Source of the DNA: Erythrobasidium yunnanense
Taxonomy: Eukaryota > Basidiomycota > Cystobasidiomycetes > Erythrobasidiales > Erythrobasidiaceae
Length of the DNA: 64,000 bases
Direction of reading: 5' to 3'
NCBI GenBank assembly: GCA_001600175.1
Contig: BCJC01000001.1
Span: forward strand, 2,217,652 to 2,281,651
Positions 28,548 to 40,040 of this stretch are shown in pieces. The stretch's first letter is position 1. Each line of letters opens with the position of its first letter. Below the pieces are notes generated by a model. It was given only the letters and a program-made list of their open reading frames with translations. It searched no databases and was not told the origin of the DNA. The translations under genes and the position numbers were made by a program.

Positions 28548-30363
28548 CTATCCTCTGACTGCATTTCGGATAGCAGCGATGTTGGTCAGACCGGTCTCAT
28601 GTGCACCAGGGGCGCCGATACCACCTCTGTCCTGCAATTGAGCGTTCATGATTGATGGAATAGGTTCGCCATCAGGACCGTAGCCAAGAGGCTGTACGTG
28701 AGTCTGTTGACCTCCGTTTGCAGCAGGTGCAGTAGGTGACGAAGGCGTATTCCCATTCGTGTTATACGTAGAGATGTTTCCATCTGCTCCACCTCCCATA
28801 GCAGACTGTCTGCGGGTCGACTTTTGTCGCTTAGGCTGGGGCATCCTTCCAGCTGTCGATCCTGTCTTCTCGCCGACAGGGTACATGTTGGCCGAAGCAG
28901 CACCGTTGCTGCCGCCGTTGAGAGTAGACTCGGAGGTTCGGGAAGGGTGACGGCCACCCATGTGTGCGACGAAGCCTGGCTGCGATGGCAGATCGGTAGG
29001 AGCAGCCTGAGCGACCATCACTGCCTCTGCTCGCTCCAGATCGGCGGGCTTCATACCGGAAGCTAGCATTGCCTTTCGCTGATCGCGAGTGTAGCCCATG
29101 GAGGCGTGCCAAATTCTGCTTGCAACTGGGAGAGAAGGCGAGGCGTTCTCATTATCCGAGTCCTGGCCAAGCACGACGGAGCCCTGCAGTGGTTCTGATC
29201 TCAGTCTGGATCTCCATACGAGGAAAATCCTTGCTCACATAGTCAAAGGCCTTGAGAAGCGAGTAGAAGAAGGTTGCGATCAACTGTTGTGGTACATCGT
29301 TAGCTCTGGCAATAGTGTTGAAGACGGAAGGCCACGCACGGATCCGATCAATGGGCCGACCCAGTAGATCCAGTGGTAGCCTACGAAGGAACCTTTGACG
29401 ACGGAAGGTCCAAAGGCTCTGGCCGGGTTCATTCCACAACCAGTCCAGAGTGTTCCAAAGAGTTGGCAAACGAAGAGGGTGAGACCGATACCAATGGGCG
29501 CCATGAAAGTGGCCTTGTGCTTCTCGGCGGCTAGCATGAGAACGGTGAAGACGAGCATTGCAGTGAGGAAAGCTTCGAGGAAGAGCCCCTGAGCGATGCC
29601 GACTCCGGGTTCCAGCTTCGTAATGGCGCTGCCGATGCCGCCGTTGCCATAATTCGATGGAGTCAGACCTTCCACAAGAGCAGATCCAGCAATACCTCCA
29701 GCCTGAGAATCACATGCTGTTAAAAACAAGCCGTCCTGGAACTGGAGCTTACTTACGATTTGGGCGATAGTCAACAGGATCGCTCTGACAGGCTTCAAAC
29801 CGCCAATCAGGTACAAACTGAGAGTCACAGCCGGATTAAACAGCCCTTGAAAAAGGAAAAGAAAGCTTGAGCTTGATACTGAGATATTGGATGCAAGGCA
29901 CGGGAGCTGTCACCCACCTCCAGTGATTCGATAGAAGACCCATGCAGTGATAAGAAGGGATAAGCCCATACCGACAGAGATGAAGAGGATGGTAGGATTG
30001 CTGAGAGTAGTTTGTGCCTGAGACTGAGTGAAGGTTTGGGAGTTCTGGGCGGTCTTGACGCAGCCCAATCCGAGGAAGATGAACATGGTCGTTCCTACGA
30101 ACTCGCCAAACGTCGCAATCATATCTTGCTTGAAGCCCTTGTCTGTTCATGACGGACATCATCAGTACGGAGATCGCCAGAGAGGCACCAGCCTGAAAGA
30201 GAGAAGGAGAAACGTACAAAGCATGATGGGCAGATGCAGCTGGTTTCGACCAGAGCTTCGGAAGTGTATGAACTGGTCACGAAGTAAACGAAAGCCAGCA
30301 GAGTTTGGAGGATGTAATTTAAAAATCAGATTTCCTGATCACGAGCAGGCGAACGGTCGTCAT
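28548..30363 (-). CDS. Aquaporin (MIP family) with long hydrophilic C-terminus
   Basis: This is a six-span water channel of the plasma or internal membrane. Both NPA boxes are present: LFNPAVTLSLYL and GMNPARAFGPSVV. Spans can be read in MIATFGEFVGTTMFIFLGLGCV, TILFISVGMGLSLLITAWVFY, AILLTIAQIVGGIAGSALVEG, GLFLEAFLTAMLVFTVLMLA, MAPIGIGLTLFVCQLFGTLW and HWIYWVGPLIGS. NPAR-A rather than NPAR-D after the second box favours an orthodox aquaporin over a glycerol facilitator. Upstream of the first span RDQFIHFRSSGRNQLHLPIMLYKGFKQD is clearly coding, but the first exon is unsettled; ATG 30363 (MTTVRLL with a GTGATC donor) is one option. The tail after the last span is ~200 residues, rich in Gly, Asn, Ser and Pro, far longer than in most aquaporins, and may be regulatory. 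Stop at 28548. Confidence 0.9.
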
Positions 30364-31482
30364 AGGCCAAATTCTCTGACATCTGTCCGTTCCAGGGATC
30401 ACTTGTGGAGAAGCACAACGTGTGAGTACGCATCGTAATTGTTTATACACAGCATACAACTCGCGCGCTTCCTGAAGCATCGCCAGTCACCCGAACGCAT
30501 CGCAAGCAGTTCCTGCTGATTATTGCTAGCAGACCCGTGCAGAGCTCGCTTGTGCTAGCGATACACAGCAGCAGGCAGTACATACACTGCAGGGTCGCGG
30601 AACCACAAGAAAATTTGTCTGGGCAGGGAGGTGTCCAGCAATATTATTGCGTTGTGGGCAGAAAGATAGATCGCGCATAATACGTACAGTCGGTTGTTCG
30701 CAATAAATGAGTATAAGTAGAGGAGATGACGAGGCTTCCCTTATAGGCGGACTCTAACGCCTAAGCTTCGTGGTCTCAGAGATCAAGGAAGCTTCACGCT
30801 GGGCGAGGTGCACGTACGGGGAGTAGGGCGATATTGTTAGCATGGCGAGTTTATTGACTTTGTACCAAAGAAGAAGCATCGCTCGCTTCGAGCGTTGGCT
30901 TAACCCAGCAAAAGGCCCAACAGTCGGAGGCTTATTGAATGACTGGAGGACATAGAGCAGTGGTAGCAGTCTGGGCTCGACATTATGCATAGTCAGAAGC
31001 ACCGTGCAGTTCGAGCGAACTGTCCAGGATCCTTACAACTTATCCGACCAAGCAAAAGCGTAAAAAGCGGGCAGCAGACATCTACCCAGTCTTTCTTGTC
31101 CAAGATAGGGTAGAGATTCCCTCCTGTCGTTGTCAAGATGCAGGCTGAATAGTGTAGCATAGCAGGGTGCCAACAAATAAAGTTTGGACAGATAACGGTC
31201 GAATGCAGCCAGGCACAGGCACGAAGAGATCTTCCGTGATGAGCTTTGGGAGTCGTGAAGGCGCAGTATAGGCGTGTAAGGATCGCTGAATGCGATCAAG
31301 CGTGGTCAGACTGCATAGGGTCCCCCTTGCAGCTTCTTTCTCTGTATATGCGTGATGTCATTGGAAAGGACATCGGAGATCTGCAAACGGGAGAAAACGC
31401 GCATCATAGCTGGCCAGTACATTTCTTGCAGAAGACTTCAGCTTGCTCTTCCTAATATCAAACGAATACCATACACACAATC
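30364..31482. other. 1.1-kb intergenic region
   Basis: This is the region between the divergent aquaporin and small hydrophilic protein genes. Short frames only, none convincing. It probably contains both promoters and long 5' leaders; I found no tRNA signature or repeat in it. Confidence 0.45.
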
Positions 31483-32124
31483 ATGAGCTCCGGAAAGTCA
31501 GATCAAGATATCATTGCTGAGCGTAAGTTGACATCTACAGCGAGAAAGGTCGACTTTAACGTTTCATAACTCTTCATCCTCATTGCGCGACACACAGAGG
31601 CAGTCTCGCTCGATAGCAAAAGCAGATCAGATAGACCCGAAAAGTTCTCCACCAAAGACACCGTCACGTCAGACGAGAGCAACGTCAACGAGAGCAACCT
31701 GCAAGAGTTTGAGGGAGTTAACGTCTCGACAGGCAGGACAGGTCAGAATGGAGGAGGTACTAATGCTGTGAGTTTACATAGCCATCGCAACAGGTTTTCA
31801 GTGTATGCTGAGTTGTTACCTGGTGTGCTTAGCAACTCATCCCTCCAGAGGAAGGTGGTGAAGGAGTAGCTGGAACAAGCTCTGCCATCTATGACGATGC
31901 TCGAGGGTGAGCTTCTTGCCGCAGTATGCTATACTTCAGCCCGACTAATGCAGCCGTTGGGTTTTTGCAGTGGAAAGAGCGATATCCAGGCCGACATCCA
32001 CCGCAACAACCCAGGTGTCAGCCGAACGGGAGACAACCCCAATATCCAGAAGGAGACCGGCATTGCAGGCGCCCGACCAGCTCAAGAGCTCGAGGACCAG
32101 CCAAGATCCAGCGCACAGGCTTAA
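31483..32124 (+). CDS. Small hydrophilic protein of unknown function
   Basis: Four exons (31483-31522, 31598-31767, 31833-31906, 31971-32124) encode 145 aa, with all introns GT-AG. The protein has no membrane span and few hydrophobic residues: MSSGKSDQDIIAEQAVSLDSKSRSDRPEKFSTKDTVTSDESNVNESNLQEFEGVNVSTGRTG, QLIPPEEGGEGVAGTSSAIYDDARGG, KSDIQADIHRNNPGVSRTGDNPNIQKETGIAGARPAQELEDQPRSSAQA. The NVNE...F-x-G-V-x-V and IPPEEGG pieces recall a family of short, probably disordered, conserved fungal proteins often induced by stress; that link is from memory and not certain. The clean exon phases and spliced frame argue that it is real. Confidence 0.75.
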
Positions 32125-32296
32125 ACTTGTGTAGCATAGCCAGAAATGAGTTTAAATGAAATCTCGCCATCGAAGCGAGCAGCCAATATAGATATCCTTT
32201 GCATGCCAGTGGAAGTAAGACAGCAACAACACGGCCAAGAAGACGATGTCTGGGTTCCCGATTGAATGTGGGAGAGTCTCTCCTCTTTGAGACTGT

Positions 32297-34575
32297 CTAA
32301 TCCAGCCCAACGAACTGGTAGACGATGGTCCGCACAAGTCCAGACAGCATGCTCGGTTCGTGCTGATAGGTTGACATGACCATCGAAAGGGCGGCTGAAC
32401 TCAGCAATACTTCGCCTCCAGGTACTACGAAAAAGCGAGGATTCAGCTGATGTACCGACTAAAACAAGGTTGCTTGTGAGAAGCGACGACATGCTTACTG
32501 AAGGGAACGTATGCACGCCTTCTCGCGATAGACCAGGCTGACTCGAGTGCTTTCGGCATGACATACATCGCAAGCTCGCCTCTCCGTTTCTTCTCCTCGA
32601 TGAATAATGAAAGACAGGTCGAAGCCCCGATAGCCCAGTAGCTAAGTACCGCAAAGAAGAGCAAAGTCAGTCGTCAAATTTAGCGGTACGAGTAGATTTA
32701 GGGCACTTACTAGTACTTCGTAAGCCATAGTGCTTTGAGCGGTTTCGGCAGAGTCTGGCCATACCACCAAGTCTGATGTCTGAAGCACACCATGGACTGG
32801 AAGATGACGACGAAGGTGCTCAAGAAAGCACTAGACCGCGCAGTACCTCTGAAAGCTTTCAGTATGACTGCGAGAGGGCTAGTCAAGCGAAGCATTCAGG
32901 TCAGTACTGTTAGCCGAATGGAGGATAAAGGCCCGGTGCGGACGTACTTATTGACAAAGTTCTTCCGGCGAAATAGAACAGGAGGTATGAAGTGCAATGC
33001 CGCATAGACGGGAGCTATCCACGCGAAGACATCTCGCCAACGATACACTTGTGTCCAGAGGCACGAATCTTCCCAAGGATGCACCATCTCGCTGCACAGT
33101 TGTCAAGTACAGCAAATCAGCTGGTCCATACTTTGAGTCGCAAACGCAGAAAGACTGACCAAGGTGGGAACGCAAGTCCATAATCACCGTTCTGCACGCC
33201 TTCTACGATAGCTTCAATCTTCAAAGCATTGATAGGCGTGATATCGTTTCTAGTAAGTATTTGATAGGCTTTTTCAAGAGGAGGTGGTTCTGAAGTATGC
33301 TTGTGTCGCGCGACTACCCAAGGTAGGATCGGGCCCGGCACTTTCGAAGCTCGGAGAATCCATTGGCGGTAGCCGGGATTAAGAGAGTCCGGCGAGACCT
33401 GTTTAAATATGATGATCAGCTTCCGCGTTGACGGAGCGGTGCACGAGGTAGACATACCAGCCAAGCGTACATCTGCGCATCATAACACGAGCAAGATCAG
33501 CGAGAACCCGCTGTCTAGGTAGCGGAAGAGGCGTACTATCTGCCCGCAAGCTGCTCCGAACAGGAGAATATCGCCATGTGGTATGTGTACGTATCCTCGA
33601 CTGTGCAAAATATTATACCAGCCTTGCAGACCTCTGTTGCAGCCACATTAGGCTCGCACGCCAAAAGTTGTGCTTGTGCAGACATACCGAACGAATAGCT
33701 GCTGAGCTATCCCAGCTCTATTCCTCTTTCTTTCAGCCAGAATCGCCAAACCCGACAGCGCTCCAGCAAAAGGTGCATGCCAGAACTCGGTTCTCCGCTT
33801 TCCTTTCTTGCCAGGATTGTAGAGTCGTAGGAGATGTAGAGCCATCTTCCATAGAAAGACAAACGTGCCAAACATACCGCCAAAGCGGAAGGCATCTTCG
33901 CCGAAGAGGGCATGTAGCAGGACGGACGTGCGCAGCTTCCTGTAGCAGCCGTCAGATTATAAGCGATAATTTTCTGTAACGGCTGTCTTACCCTTTCTGC
34001 AGACACCTAATCAAGGCTGTCACTACGTTCACACCGCTTCGCAAGGAATAGCCGATCAAGAAGGCACCTAGGAAAATGCCGCTTGTCAACAGAAGTGTAC
34101 CGCAGCGAGCTGTACGGAGTTCCTCACGAGCTGCGCCTGTCACAGCGTATATGGCCAACTGCTCCAGGTCGCGGGGCCTCTTTCTCGGCTCGCCCTGCCG
34201 CCTCCACAGCTGCTTCTGTACGTGTTTGAGCTCGAGCTCTCTCAACGACTTGTACGAGAGGTTCTTCTTCAAGCTCGAGTAGGATTGTTCCCATGTCGGG
34301 GTGGTAGAAGCCGGAGGGGACCTTTCGTCGTCTGACATCTGAGCACTATCGTCGCCATCATACTGTCCAGCCTCATCGTCGTCTGACCCTCTCGAGATGT
34401 GGTGCATGGTCAAGCTCGACATATCGAAACGCGGTGTTCTCGTGCCGGCAGTTCTTCGCGGTGAGGACGACCCTGATGTAGCACCCAGACCTTGCAGCGA
34501 GCTCGTACTTGCATTGTTATTCACATCATAGCCTTGTTGCTCGTCGTCGTCTCTGTTTCCAGCCGAATTGTCCAT
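32297..34575 (-). CDS. TMEM135-like multi-pass membrane protein
   Basis: TMEM135 relatives sit in peroxisomal or mitochondrial membranes and affect lipid handling and organelle dynamics. Start at 34575: an acidic, Ser-rich, Asn-rich N-terminus of ~100 residues, then WEQSYSSLKKNLSYKSLRELELKHVQKQLWRRQGEPRKRPRDLEQLAIYAVTGAAREELRTARCGTLLLTSGIFLGAFLIGY. Later exons carry FGGMFGTFVFLWKMALHLLRLYNPGKKGKRR, FWHAPFAGALSGLAILAERKRNRAGIAQQLFVR, MYAWLVSPDSLNPGYRQWILRASKVP, and LLFFAVLSYWAIGASTCLSLFIEEKKRRGELAMYVMPKALESAWSIARRRAYVPF. The last intron (~74 bp, GTAAGC to TTTCGTAG) joins to IPGGEVLLSSAALSMVMSTYQHEPSMLSGLVRTIVYQFVGLD and a stop at 32297. The frame to 32121 is a shadow of this end. The family call rests on the repeated RxGxFxGxF-type spans and the E-KKRR-ELAMYV-P-ALES segment. 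Confidence 0.75.
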
Positions 34576-34638
34576 GCTTGTCTGCCTTGAGCTCCAGTCG
34601 ATTGCCCGTCAAGAAGGGTGTACAACAAAGTCTTAAAG

Positions 34639-36541
34639 ATGGCCGTGTAGGAGTATTGAATTGAAAGGTCTTAAAGAGTGTTATAAGCTTACACCTCTAT
34701 CTACAGGTGCCAGTTCTTTCTGCGCGGGACATGCAAGTTTGGCGCAAACTGCAGGAACGAGCATCCCGGAAAGGCCGTAACATCGTCCACTTCTACCTCT
34801 GGCAGCGCAAAGTCTACAGTCGCATTCGAGCAAGCTGAACATCACTTGGAAAAGCCGAAGTCCTGAGCTGATCTGACGCCCGAAATCCAGTGCAAACACG
34901 ATAAAGAATGATCTAACGCGAGAGAAACCTCTTTGGCCTCTGACCTGCTATGCACCTTCCAAAGGAGAACCGAATCTCATCCAAGGCCAGGATGTATGCT
35001 TCGAAGAGCTACGATGGGAGTTCTACAAAGCCAGACAAGCCAATAATCCAGCAGCCTATGTTCGCAACACGCTATTGAATACAGAAAAAGTGATGCTAAT
35101 GATGCTCTGCAGCCGGAAAACCAGTTGATACAGAAAGCAGAAGGGGTATTCGACGAAACGCTCAATAATCTGGATCGCGCAGTCGAGTTCGCAAGAAGTC
35201 AGTCCAACAAGCCAATACCTACTGGTCCCTTCGGCGCAGCCACAGGTGCAAATGCTACCACATCTGCCTTTGGCGCCAATAAACCATTTGGAGCTCCTCC
35301 ATCGAGCAGCGCATTCGTTAGTACAAGCGCATTTGGCGCAAGTAAGCCTTTCGGACAACAAAGTAGTGCTTTCGGTCAACCCTCTACTCCAAGTGCTTTT
35401 GGGGCAAGCTCAGCGCCTCAGTCTGCTTTTGGCCAGACTTCAGCTTTTGGATCATCTCCTGCTTCAAAGCCAGCTTTCGGAAGCTCTGGTTTCGGTGCAT
35501 TCGGTGTGTAGAACTATCAATTGCTACCATACTCAGATCTAACATTACCCTACAGGATCCAACAACAGCAACACCAACTCACCCTTTGGCAAACCAGCTG
35601 CTGCGACGACAAGTACCTTCGGGCAGCTTTCTGCACCAGTCTCAGCTTTTGGACAACCTTCCCAACCTACCTCAGCCTTCGGCCAAGCATCAGCTCCCAC
35701 CTCTGCATTTGGCCAAAGTTCACCTTTCAGTCAGCCGTCCTCTACATCAGCCTTCGGCCAGACATCAGCTTTCGGGCAATCTTCATCCACCACTTCCGCC
35801 TTTGGCCAGCCTGCCACAAGCACGACTTCGGCTTTCGGTCAGTCTAGTCAGCCTGCCTCAGCTTTCGGACAGACTTCTGCTTTTGGGTCCACTGCGCCTG
35901 CACAGTCGGCTTTTGGACATACATCAGCGTTCGGAAGCCCAGCGGCGAACAAGCCTGCTGCTTCTATCGGGTTTGCAGGCTTCGCGGCTCCTTCGAGCAC
36001 TGCGACCAATGCTTTCGGCGCAGCAAGCAATCCTACATCGGGTATGTGGAGCCTCTTGAGGTATCTAAGTAGCTGCTGATCTGAATCGCCTAGCTTTCGG
36101 AGCAGCCGCAAATCAGCCTGCACAGAGTGCATTCGGCTCGACTTCGACTCCTTCAAGCGCATTTGGACAATCAGCCTTCGGTAGCAAGCCCGCACAGTCC
36201 ACCACATCTGTTTTCGGACAGGCTTCTACGCCCGCTGCGTCCGCTTTTGGGCAGACATCAGCTTTTGGAGCAGCTTCGAAGCCTGCTTTCGGGTCTTCCA
36301 CACCTTTCGGAAGCGGGAATGCTGCTGCGTCTCCATTTGGGCAGAACAATCAAGGTCCAGCCTCTGCATTCGGGCAAGCAGCGAATGCGCCGAACAATAT
36401 CAATTCGAGCTCGATAGACTACGCGGATACGATTCCGAAAGACGATGATCTATCAGCATCTGATATAGCGGCATATCGAGCAGAGCGGTTCGATATCCTG
36501 AATATACCGCTCATGCAGCCTCCTTTGTCGGTGCGGTGACG
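34639..36541 (+). CDS. NUP42: FG-nucleoporin Nup42 (NUPL2/hCG1 type)
   Basis: Nup42 binds Gle1 on the cytoplasmic face of the nuclear pore and helps mRNA export. An 8-nt first exon (34639-34646, ATGGCCGT) is joined by a 60-bp intron to the exon at 34707, giving [24 protein letters not shown], a C-x7-C-x5-C-x3-H zinc finger right at the N-terminus as in the family. Then follow NDLTREKPLWPLTCYAPSKGEPNLIQGQDVCFEELRWEFYKARQANNPAAY and QKAEGVFDETLNNLDRAVEFARSQ, the conserved helical part. The rest is more than 25 FG repeats, mainly SAFGQ, in three exons (introns about 35504-35556 and 36041-36093). The C-terminus DYADTIPKDDDLSASDIAAYRAERFDILNIPLMQPPLSVR, stop 36541, fits the Gle1-binding tail. The intron after the zinc finger could be ~31 or ~88 bp. 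Confidence 0.92.
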
Positions 36542-36689
36542 TTCTTCAGGCATATTTGAAGCAGTAGTCAATTTGTCCTTTTACGTATGTTGTTGTCTAT
36601 TCTGCACTATTGTGGTACTATTGCTACATATCTCCTGCACGTATATCTGTATAGTTCATATATATCGCTTCATGGTCTTGGAAGATGAC

Positions 36690-38910
36690 CTAAGGCGCTA
36701 CTTGCGCTTCTGCCAGCTTATCTACACATTGCTTAAACGACGCCCATGCTCCTTCCAGCTGCGTCAATCTCTGGAGCGCCGCAAGTTCCTGCGCCTGGTT
36801 CATGACTACCTTATTGACTTTCACGGCTTTCGAAGTAGAGGAGAACCACGAGATCAAGAGGAGGACCAAGAGAACAACATTCGATATAGCCAATATCGCG
36901 TTCGCACTGTTGCTCGATGGGAGAAGCGATGCAGCTGATGCTCCTGATGACCCACTTCCAGTTCCGAAGACGGTACCGAGAAATGAATCGGCCGGGGCTC
37001 CTTCCTTGGATGCCCCGGCCGTATGGTCGTTGGTTGTGGTAGAGGTGGTGTTATCTTCGTGCACTTCGTCATCTACGTCGCCTGAACTTTCATCAGTGCC
37101 AAATTCGGCTGGATGAGCTTTGATGTGCTCCCGGATGGCTTTGGCAAGCTCTTTATTGTAGTCTCTCTGTCCTGCGATGGAGGCGGAGTTGATAATGCCT
37201 GCGAACTCCCATTAGCCAATATATCACTCTTCGCAAATGATGAAAACGCACCCTTGATCATGCTCCTGCCTGACCATACTACATCTGTCGTAGCTAGCAT
37301 TCTGCATCCACCTTTTGCTCCTCCCGCCCATGTAAGGCACGTCTTAGTCTGTACTTCAAACGAGCCTCCACTTGGCACGTCTGGCGTCTTCGTCACTGAC
37401 AGCACTTCATACGCGGCCTCTTGATCTTCCGCCAGTACTTCATCTGCGATATGGCATTTCGTCGAGGACGGTCCAACACTCCCATTCAGAGGCTTGATGT
37501 ACGAGAACGATCTTTTCTTTCCACCTGCTTCTTCCCATCCTCCCAATTTCAGATCCGTAAGTTTCTGCGCTTCGCAGTTCTTCTTCATAAACGCGTCGTC
37601 TTTGTATAGAAGCTTGAAGATCTTCTCTGGATCGCTTGGAAATCTCACGTCCAGTACAGTCTCTTTGAAATGATTCCCACTGCATTTCGTAGCTGCATGG
37701 ACTTCTTTCGCTGCTGCTGATGAGGAAGAAGGAACGCTCGCGCTTGTCTCGTTGGGGAATGGAGATTCGGGACTTCCAGCTTCGATGGCTGCTTCCATCC
37801 CGTCGACTTGGCTTGCAACCATGGACTCATACGCTTCGGGATTGGCGGCCTTCCAGCAGTCGACAATAATGTCGAAAGCATGGTCTCGGCTGATGAAGGA
37901 GGTGAAGAGGTACTGGAAGAACAGAAATTATCAGCTGAATAGTAGACAAGTCAGACATGAGGTTTCATACCTGAGTCCCCTGATGCATAGTGACATTGAT
38001 AGCATTAGGAATCACGCGCGCGGTGAATGCTTTTTCACTGTATAACACACATCCTCAGCTTCGCGCGACGATAAGCAGTCAGCAAAGATACGTACATCTG
38101 CGCTATGTCCTTGTATGAGAGTACGCAATGGGTCTTAAGGCCGAGTATAGTGCATATGAAGGCCAGATTCTCGGCTCCAATGTAGATACGTCCATGCCGT
38201 AGGATCTGAATAAAGCGATCAGACAATGTAAGCATAGAATGCTGATACACTCTTGTATCATATAAGCTTACATCCTTCGCCCACGCAGCACTGAAATCCG
38301 AGACGAGTTCCTCATCGTTGCTGATCTCGTCAAAAAGGTTGTAGAACTCTGCTTTGCGTCTCCAGTCACTCTCGCCCGGTGGTAGGTTTGCTGATCTGAT
38401 ACTCGCAGCGTCTGATGCGCCTCCTGGTGACTTCGTATTATTATTCGCTGCTATTGACCCGGCTGAAACAGAGGGCGGCCGCTGTCTCGCCTGCGCCTGA
38501 CTCTGCATCGCTGATAAGGGCACTACGGTCCCTGCAGGTGTTGAAGTACCAGTACCACCAGTATTGGCATTCTCTACGTTGTTTGCGTAGATCTGGGCAG
38601 GCGTCAACGGCTGAACAGCGGTGGTGCCCGCTGCCCCTAATGCGTCATCGACCTCATTGTCAGGTTCGTCTTCTTCTTCTTCGTCGCCAGCATCTCCATG
38701 ATCTCTGTGATGATGTAGCTTGCTCTTGAGCTTTGTCTTCAACCCTTTGGCTTTCGCAGCCGTCACAGAGAGGATGGAAGACGTCCCGGAATCCGCTGAA
38801 GCTATAGACGCTGTTTCGCCGTGAGGATGAGGATGAGTAGGCGCAGCTGATACAGCTACGGGACTAGATCCTGTCGCTGTATCAACAGCGTACACAGGAG
38901 TAGCCGACAT
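36690..38910 (-). CDS. GRAM-VASt sterol-transfer protein (Lam/Ysp2 family)
   Basis: Lam proteins are ER-anchored and move sterols at ER-plasma membrane contact sites. From ATG 38910 the N-terminus is Ser/Ala/Asp-rich. The GRAM domain starts at WRRKAEFYNLFDEISNDEELVSDFSAAWAKD and continues after a ~62-bp intron with ILRHGRIYIGAENLAFICTILGLKTHCVLSYKDIAQ. The VASt sterol-binding domain reads FKETVLDVRFPSDPEKIFKLLYKDDAFMKKNCEAQKLTDLKLGGWEE through CLTWAGGAKGGCRMLATTDVVWSGRSMIKG, joined by an intron (GTGCG...TTCGCAG, about 37186-37240) to GIINSASIAGQRDYNKELAKAIREHIKAH. A single membrane span, ANAILAISNVVLLVLLLISWF, is followed by a short coiled coil and a stop at 36690. Only one VASt domain is present, so it is the short type rather than the two-domain Ysp2/Lam4 type. 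Confidence 0.92.
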
Positions 38911-40040
38911 GCTTCGACTAAAGCGAAGCTTTCCGGGTCCGAGTTGGGCGAGAAGAGCAGAGAGCAGAGCAAATTATGGGCGTGATTTGAGCGCAAGAAG
39001 TAGCGAGCTTCACATTATATCATTGCGCAGCTGTTTAAATGATCATACAGCTTTTCCTTTACGAATTGGCAAACCGGCAGTAGACCTCTGGAACATCCAG
39101 CAGAGCCTCCCCGGGGCAGAAGGGCAGTCGCATAGAAATGATGCTTTATCCGCAATTGACAGCGGATTCAGAGCTACTTGTACACATGCAACAGAGGGAC
39201 CCAACATACACGGGTACCATTTGTATTCATGTCATGTCAAGTTCGTCTCACAACTGGAGACCGAGGAGTTGGGGAGAGCAGACCACGGCACGCATATACA
39301 ATATCTTGTGTAGAAAGTAGGCCCGTAAGCTAGTAGTCGTAATAAGTAGACGTAGATGCGGCTTAAGCTTCCTCTTTTTCTCGAAACGCGCGACAACTTA
39401 TCTCGGCGCGTGTGAAACCAGGCGCGTCTCAGGACCGCGTCCGTTGAGCTGTCAATAGGCAATTAGGCGCACTTTAAAGTATAATTCGCAGCACAAGACG
39501 GCACAGGGCAGAGGTGAAACTGTATGTTCCAAGCTACATGCGTGCACATCGATACTCGTCACATCGCAGCAGTAGTCTCCCATTCAGATTCTAGCGACTT
39601 TCTTTGGCCTTTCTTTCTCCCTTGGCTTTCTGTTCATTCACGACCCTTTACGACACCCTTGACGACAAGTAACGAAGAGTAGAGCTGCTGGTCAGCTGCG
39701 GGAAAGAAAGGACTGCACTGCGCATCATCGACAAGAGAGAACCTCTACCATTCCTCATTCCGGGGCAGTCAGTTATATAACTTATATTGCATAAAGAGGG
39801 ATCAGCAGAAAGTGTCAGAGTCACTGCTCAGCACAACAGTAGTAGGGATCATCAACTGCGAGTTGGTCACTGCATGTCGCGAGCTTGAGCTTGTGCAGCG
39901 ACCCAGTCTCTCGTAGGAAGAGGAAAAGAGCTGGATGAATCTAGGCTAGAAGGAAGTCATACAGCATAAGCATAAGAAGGAAGAGAGACATCAGTCAACA
40001 CGACGATTCATACAAGTCAAAAGAGACTGCCAGCTCAATC
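38911..40040. promoter_or_regulatory. 1.1-kb divergent promoter region
   Basis: No gene is supported here. ACGCGC/CGCGTG clusters at 39388-39430 resemble cell-cycle (MCB) sites or their chance equivalent in GC-rich DNA. The 300 bp before 40041 are purine-rich and look like a 5' leader. Confidence 0.4.

Noticed and set aside
32121-32296. Frame continuing past the TMEM135-like stop
   Set aside because: The spliced frame ending at 32297 has membrane-protein composition and family motifs; the other frame is a shadow.
35246-36417. Alternative Leu/Gln-rich frames inside NUP42
   Set aside because: They are out-of-frame readings of the SAFGQ repeats and their long length only reflects the repeat structure.
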